DNA of 45,270 nt from Bacillota bacterium (lineage in GTDB: Bacteria > Bacillota > Clostridia > Acetivibrionales > DSM-1351): assembly GCA_023392075.1 (NCBI GenBank), contig JAEVZU010000162.1, positions 1 through 45,270 on the forward strand, written 5' to 3'. Shown one piece after another: positions 42,364-45,270 of the stretch. The position numbers and the translations under genes are program-made. How positions within the stretch are numbered: the first letter of the stretch is position 1; each line of letters starts with the position of its first letter. The notes under the pieces are model-generated. The model did not search any database and was not told where the DNA came from. It was given only the letters and a program-made list of their open reading frames with translations.

Positions 42364-43443
42364 ATGATTAAACATACTATTAACTTAAAGGAAAGAAGCT
42401 ATCCAATTTGTATAACAACTAATTTTGACGAATTGGGCAAAACCGTTTTATCCTTGAGAACCGGTAAAAAAGTGATGATTGTTACCGATGAAAATGTGGA
42501 CAGATTTCATTCGGAGGAATGTATCAGCAGACTCGAAGAATGCGGGTTTGAGGTATACAAGCACGTTCTTGTTCCAGGCGAAGAGCACAAAACCATTGAC
42601 GCCGTTTACGGAATATATAAAAAGCTGATAGAATACAAGCTGGACAGGAACAGTTCCCTGGTTGCGTTGGGAGGCGGCGTGGTAGGGGATATTGCAGGCT
42701 TCGCTGCAGCTACATACATGAGAGGCATCAATTTCATTCAGATTCCCACAACATTACTGTCACAAGCGGACAGCAGTGTCGGAGGTAAAACCGGGGTAGA
42801 TTTCGACGGCCACAAAAATGCCGTTGGAGCCTTCTATCAGCCAAAGCTGGTATATATGAACGTCAATACCATAAAGACTCTTCCAAAGCGTGAAGTATCG
42901 GCAGGGCTGGCGGAGGTAATCAAACATGGTTTTATTATGGATGAGGAGTTCTGCGAATATCTGAATTATAACTCTAAAAAGATCTTTGCTTTTGATGAAA
43001 ATGTACTTCAGTTTCTGGCAAAAAGAAATGTGTCAATAAAAGGTCATGTAGTTGAACAGGATGAGAAAGAGGACGACCTGAGAGCTGTTTTAAATTTAGG
43101 TCATACTATAGGTCATGCTATCGAAACCGCTCAGAATTTTGAACTTTTGCATGGTGAATGTGTTGCCATAGGTATGGTGGGGGCTTTTAAACTGTCAAAT
43201 TACATGGATATTCTGCCGGATGCAGCTGTTGATCAGGTCAGGGCAATGCTTGTGAAGCTGGGACTTCCCGTATCGCTTCCGGGTATGGAGGTCGACAGGG
43301 TATATGAGCAGATATTCTATGATAAAAAAGTAAAGGACAACAAGCTGAAATTTGTACTTCCGCGGAAAATCGGCGAAGTATTCCAGTGTACCATTGAGGA
43401 CACCGAATTGTTGAAAAAAGTATTATTTGATCTTGCTGAATAA
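42364..43443 (+). CDS. aroB: 3-Dehydroquinate synthase
   Basis: The protein is 359 residues from the ATG at 42364, which has GGAG six bases upstream; an ATG at 42352 in frame is less well placed. It converts DAHP to 3-dehydroquinate, the second step of the shikimate pathway, using NAD+ and a divalent metal. Motifs are ALGGGVVGDIAGFAAATYMRG (NAD and active site), QIPTTLLSQADSSVGGKTGVD, and the metal-binding Glu and His in AGLAEVIKHG, NLGHTIGHAIE and LLHGECVAIGM. Length is typical. No other shikimate gene is adjacent. It lies 60 bases behind ileS. Confidence 0.96.
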   Translation: MIKHTINLKERSYPICITTNFDELGKTVLSLRTGKKVMIVTDENVDRFHSEECISRLEECGFEVYKHVLVPGEEHKTIDAVYGIYKKLIEYKLDRNSSLVALGGGVVGDIAGFAAATYMRGINFIQIPTTLLSQADSSVGGKTGVDFDGHKNAVGAFYQPKLVYMNVNTIKTLPKREVSAGLAEVIKHGFIMDEEFCEYLNYNSKKIFAFDENVLQFLAKRNVSIKGHVVEQDEKEDDLRAVLNLGHTIGHAIETAQNFELLHGECVAIGMVGAFKLSNYMDILPDAAVDQVRAMLVKLGLPVSLPGMEVDRVYEQIFYDKKVKDNKLKFVLPRKIGEVFQCTIEDTELLKKVLFDLAE

Positions 43444-43469
43444 TTATATATTGAAGTCAGTTTTTAAAA

Positions 43470-43497
43470 CAGTCAGAAAAAATCTGGCTGTTTTTTG
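43470..43497 (+). terminator. Terminator of aroB
   Basis: ACAGTCAG and TCTGGCTGT form a stem with one G-T step, followed by six T. Confidence 0.8.
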
Positions 43498-43565
43498 TTA
43501 TACATTCAGTTATTTTTTACCCGTGGTATAAATAAGGTCAAACTAAACAAATATAATGTTATAAG

Positions 43566-43666
43566 AAAGTCAATTACTAAAAACCCAAACCTTTGAAAAC
43601 TTTAAAATAAAATGCTTATAAGCATTTTTCGCCTGGAAGGCGGAGGTTTCAACTGTAATTGACTTT
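43566..43666 (+). promoter_or_regulatory. Folded leader RNA candidate (unassigned)
   Basis: A closing helix AAAGTCAATTAC (43566-43577) with GTAATTGACTTT (43655-43666) encloses AAACCT (43587) paired with AGGTTT (43644). Within these lie two hairpins, AATGCTTATAAGCATT (43611-43626) and CGCCT-GGA-AGGCG (43630-43642). A TATAAT at 43552-43557 places the transcript start just before the closing helix. This is a multi-stem RNA rather than a terminator. I know no matching riboswitch family. Confidence 0.55.
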
Positions 43667-43689
43667 ATGACAAAAGAAAGGAGTTAGTC

Positions 43690-43998
43690 TTGCAAATGTC
43701 AAACAATAATCAACTTCTCGATTCTCTGAATAAAAAAATCGACGAAATGTCCTTGAAAATGGAAAAGATGAAATTTGTTGATTACGTTTATTTTCTGGAG
43801 CATCCCAGGAAAATGCTATGGGCTAACTTTATAAGCGGAGTGGCAAGGGGGTTTGGCATAGCAATCGGCTTTACCCTTTTAGGTGCTGTAGCCATTTATG
43901 TTCTAAATAAAATAGTCCAATATAATCTACCTTATATTGGAGAGTTTATAAGTGAAATTGTAAAAATCGTTCAAAGCAGTATGAGGAATGTCAGATAA
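43690..43998 (+). CDS. DUF5665-like membrane protein
   Basis: This is a 102-residue protein. A TTG start at 43690 lies six bases after AAAGGAG (43677-43683); an ATG at 43696 is possible but at a wider spacing. The N-terminus (about 1-30) is a charged, coiled-coil-prone segment (LLDSLNKKIDEMSLKMEKMKF). YVYFLEHPRKMLWANFISGVARGFGIAIGFTLLGAVAIYVLNKIV contains the conserved block and one transmembrane helix (about 52-74) of the DUF5665 family, small membrane proteins common in spore formers. The C-terminal segment is amphipathic. Function is unknown. It is behind the folded leader and ahead of the DksA/YteA-type gene, both transcribed in the same direction. Confidence 0.75.
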   Translation: MQMSNNNQLLDSLNKKIDEMSLKMEKMKFVDYVYFLEHPRKMLWANFISGVARGFGIAIGFTLLGAVAIYVLNKIVQYNLPYIGEFISEIVKIVQSSMRNVR

Positions 43999-44047
43999 AA
44001 TGATAAGGGAAACATTATAATAATTCCCGGATTACGGAGGCAGCCAT

Positions 44048-44680
44048 ATGGAAAAGTATAGATTGGACCAATTAAAAGGTAAACTTAAAGAGCAGGAAAA
44101 GCAAATGACAGATACAATCAGGACGATGCATGAAAATGGTGATGCGGATATGAGCGAACATTATCCCACAGAGTTGTCCAATTACGACAATCATCCCGCA
44201 GACCATGGAACTGAACTTTATATACTTGAGCTGAATATGGCACTGAAGGTTCATGAGCAGACAAAGCTTAATGATATTCAAAAAGCATTAAAAAAAATTG
44301 ACAACGGCACTTATGGGATATGCGAACATTGTCATAATGAAATAAGTTTTGAAAGGCTTGATGCAAAACCCAGTGCAGGCTTGTGCTACCAATGTGAAAT
44401 GAATCTTGAGGCAAAGGAAATAAATACTGCCGATCAGCAGTATGGTGAAATATTTGATTCCCCTTTCGGAAGAAAGTATCTTAACAAACAGGAGGATGAC
44501 GAATTTGAGGGTATGGATCAGCTGAATGATGTTCTGAAATACGGTTCATCCGATTCACCTCAGGATATGGGGGGATATGCCGATTTTGAAGAATATTATA
44601 CTAATGAACTGGACAACCAGGGGATAGTCGAGGAGATAGACAAGATTTCCAACCAGCAGTACAAGGATCAGCTGCCGTAA
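44048..44680 (+). CDS. TraR/DksA-type zinc finger protein (YteA family)
   Basis: This 210-residue protein is of the YteA/DksA-like family in Firmicutes. Its first half is helical (MEKYRLDQLKGKLKEQEKQMTDTIRTMHEN and a LYILELNMALKVHEQTKLNDIQKALKKIDNGTYG stretch). The C4 zinc finger follows at about 96-121, CEHCHNEISFERLDAKPSAGLCYQCE. The C-terminus is acidic (EDDEFEGMDQLND). Such proteins may bind RNA polymerase or act in sporulation or stress, but in Firmicutes the role is unclear. GGAGG precedes the start. It is the second gene after the folded leader. Confidence 0.85.
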   Translation: MEKYRLDQLKGKLKEQEKQMTDTIRTMHENGDADMSEHYPTELSNYDNHPADHGTELYILELNMALKVHEQTKLNDIQKALKKIDNGTYGICEHCHNEISFERLDAKPSAGLCYQCEMNLEAKEINTADQQYGEIFDSPFGRKYLNKQEDDEFEGMDQLNDVLKYGSSDSPQDMGGYADFEEYYTNELDNQGIVEEIDKISNQQYKDQLP

Positions 44681-44724
44681 GCTGCCAGTTCTCCCATACA
44701 AGCTCCTATAAATGAATTGCTTAC

Positions 44725-44792
44725 AAAGTATATGCCTGAAATTTATACAGCTCAGCATACGTGTTTTGGCTGCAGTTTCAGGCATGTACTTT
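44725..44792. repeat. Stem-loop repeat, copy 2
   Basis: Seventeen-base arms (44725-44741 and 44776-44792) pair with one mismatch and contain ATGCCTGAAA and its complement. The 34-base centre is the reverse complement of the centre of the copy at 18265-18338 with scattered differences. It lies directly next to the uvrA tail fragment. Confidence 0.75.
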
Positions 44793-44800
44793 TAAATGTA

Positions 44801-44962
44801 ACAGTTGTAGAACACAATCAGCATGTAATCAGAGAAGCTGATTGGATCATATACCTTGGTCCGGAGGGAGTCAGCAAGGGAGGACAAATCGTGTTTGAAG
44901 GAACTCCCTGTGACTTGATAAAGTGCAATCAATCACTCACTGCAAAATATATTCAATTTTAG
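44801..44962 (+). pseudogene. uvrA C-terminal remnant
   Basis: The 53 codons TVVEHNQHVIREADWIIYLGPEGVSKGGQIVFEGTPCDLIKCNQSLTAKYIQF match the extreme C-terminal part of excinuclease UvrA (the EHNxxVIxxADxIIDLGPEGGxxGGxIV segment after Walker B). Everything N-terminal is missing, and the preceding codons run into the stem-loop repeat. A frame from 44717 that appears open is therefore chimeric and not a real gene. The cause is probably a deletion or rearrangement next to the repeat. Confidence 0.85.
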
Positions 44963-44987
44963 CAGCAGCTACAGCAGCATATTAATT

Positions 44988-45016
44988 TTGCTTCTGTGGC
45001 TAAAAGCTGTTATAAT
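44988..45016 (+). promoter_or_regulatory. Promoter of the HAD gene
   Basis: TTGCTT (44988-44993) and TATAAT (45011-45016) are 17 bases apart, about 30 bases before the start codon. Confidence 0.6.
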
Positions 45017-45047
45017 ATTCCTAGAAAATTTTACATATGAGGCACAG

Positions 45048-45270
45048 ATGAACAATTACAGCAAATACCTTATTATAAGTGATCTGGATGGGACACTGAT
45101 TAATTCACAACATATAATTTCAAGGCAAAATCTGGAAGCGATAAATTATTTCACTGAACAAGGCGGGCGCTTTGCCATAGCCACCGGGAGAACAATTCAA
45201 AATACAAGGCCCTTTATAAAGAATCTGGAACTCAATGGTCCATGCATTCTTTACAATGGCGCCGCTGTTT
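45048..45270 (+). CDS. HAD-family (Cof-type) phosphatase, 5' end only
   Basis: The first 74 codons are present before the window ends. MNNYSKYLIISDLDGTLINSQHIISRQNLEAINYFTEQGGRFAIATGRT shows the HAD motif I DLDGT (Asp12 and Asp14) and the motif II Thr in ATGRT. The spacing and SRQNLEAINYFTEQGG match the Cof/YkrA subgroup, which dephosphorylates sugar phosphates and related metabolites. GAGG precedes the ATG. Substrate and length cannot be judged from this part. Confidence 0.9.
   Translation, partial: MNNYSKYLIISDLDGTLINSQHIISRQNLEAINYFTEQGGRFAIATGRTIQNTRPFIKNLELNGPCILYNGAAV

Noticed and set aside
44717..44962. An 81-codon frame as an intact gene
   Set aside because: Its first part is read from the stem-loop repeat and only the last 53 codons match UvrA; there is no ribosome binding site.
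1..45270. CRISPR array, rRNA genes or prophage
   Set aside because: No regularly spaced direct repeats, rRNA sequence or phage structural genes are seen.

Overview
The window is AT-rich DNA with purine-rich GGAGG-type ribosome binding sites and T-box and glycine riboswitches. It carries a DegS/DegU pair, GerMN and SIR2 proteins and IS3-type transposase debris. This points to a low-GC anaerobic Firmicute of class Clostridia, probably a cluster III (Ruminiclostridium-like) species; the genus is an impression, not shown by the sequence. Most of the window is ordinary chromosome. The stretch from about 36.1 to 39.1 kb is accessory, and several small repeats and gene remnants lie elsewhere.

Layout. 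0-5 kb: a large imperfect palindrome, then an OmpR-type response regulator/histidine kinase/TolB-like operon and a secreted protein preceded by an 11-bp-period repeat array. 5-11.3 kb: ilvE (minus), an ECF transporter S component with a structured leader, a MocR-type regulator, a PLP aminotransferase and a class V aminotransferase. 11.3-14.6 kb: two small proteins, tRNA-Pro(GGG), a Na+/amino acid symporter under a glycine riboswitch, and CrcB. 14.6-20.6 kb: sirtuin, an AAA ATPase behind a LexA-type box, acyl-CoA thioesterase, PAP2 phosphatase, a cyclase-family protein, a GerMN lipoprotein and tRNA-Lys(CTT). 20.6-28 kb: degS-degU behind a Pho-box-like array, a serine-type T-box in front of an acyl-CoA synthetase, a homocysteine methyltransferase, and a rhomboid protease overlapping it. 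28-33 kb: serpin, secreted protein, MFS exporter, ArsR-type regulator. 33-36 kb: the vitamin B6 locus pdxST/pdxR with a matched operator pair. 36-39.1 kb: a minimal kinase-like protein, a frameshifted membrane protein, an orphan ORF and a decayed IS3 transposase. 39.1-45.3 kb: T-box-ileS, aroB, a DUF5665-like protein behind a folded leader, a DksA/YteA-type protein, a uvrA tail fragment and the start of a HAD phosphatase.

Themes. PLP is prominent: IlvE, two MocR-family regulators, an aminotransferase and a cysteine-desulfurase-like enzyme share the window with the PLP synthase PdxST and its regulator. RNA-based control is dense: two T-boxes, a glycine riboswitch, and three unassigned leaders (before the ECF gene, before the DUF5665-like gene, and a tandem-hairpin leader shared by two unrelated genes). 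The observations I rate highest are the shared tandem-hairpin leader, the serine T-box on an acyl-CoA synthetase, the LexA-box ATPase, the folded leader at 43.6 kb and the PdxR operator pair. No CRISPR array, rRNA, prophage or obvious complete defence island is visible.
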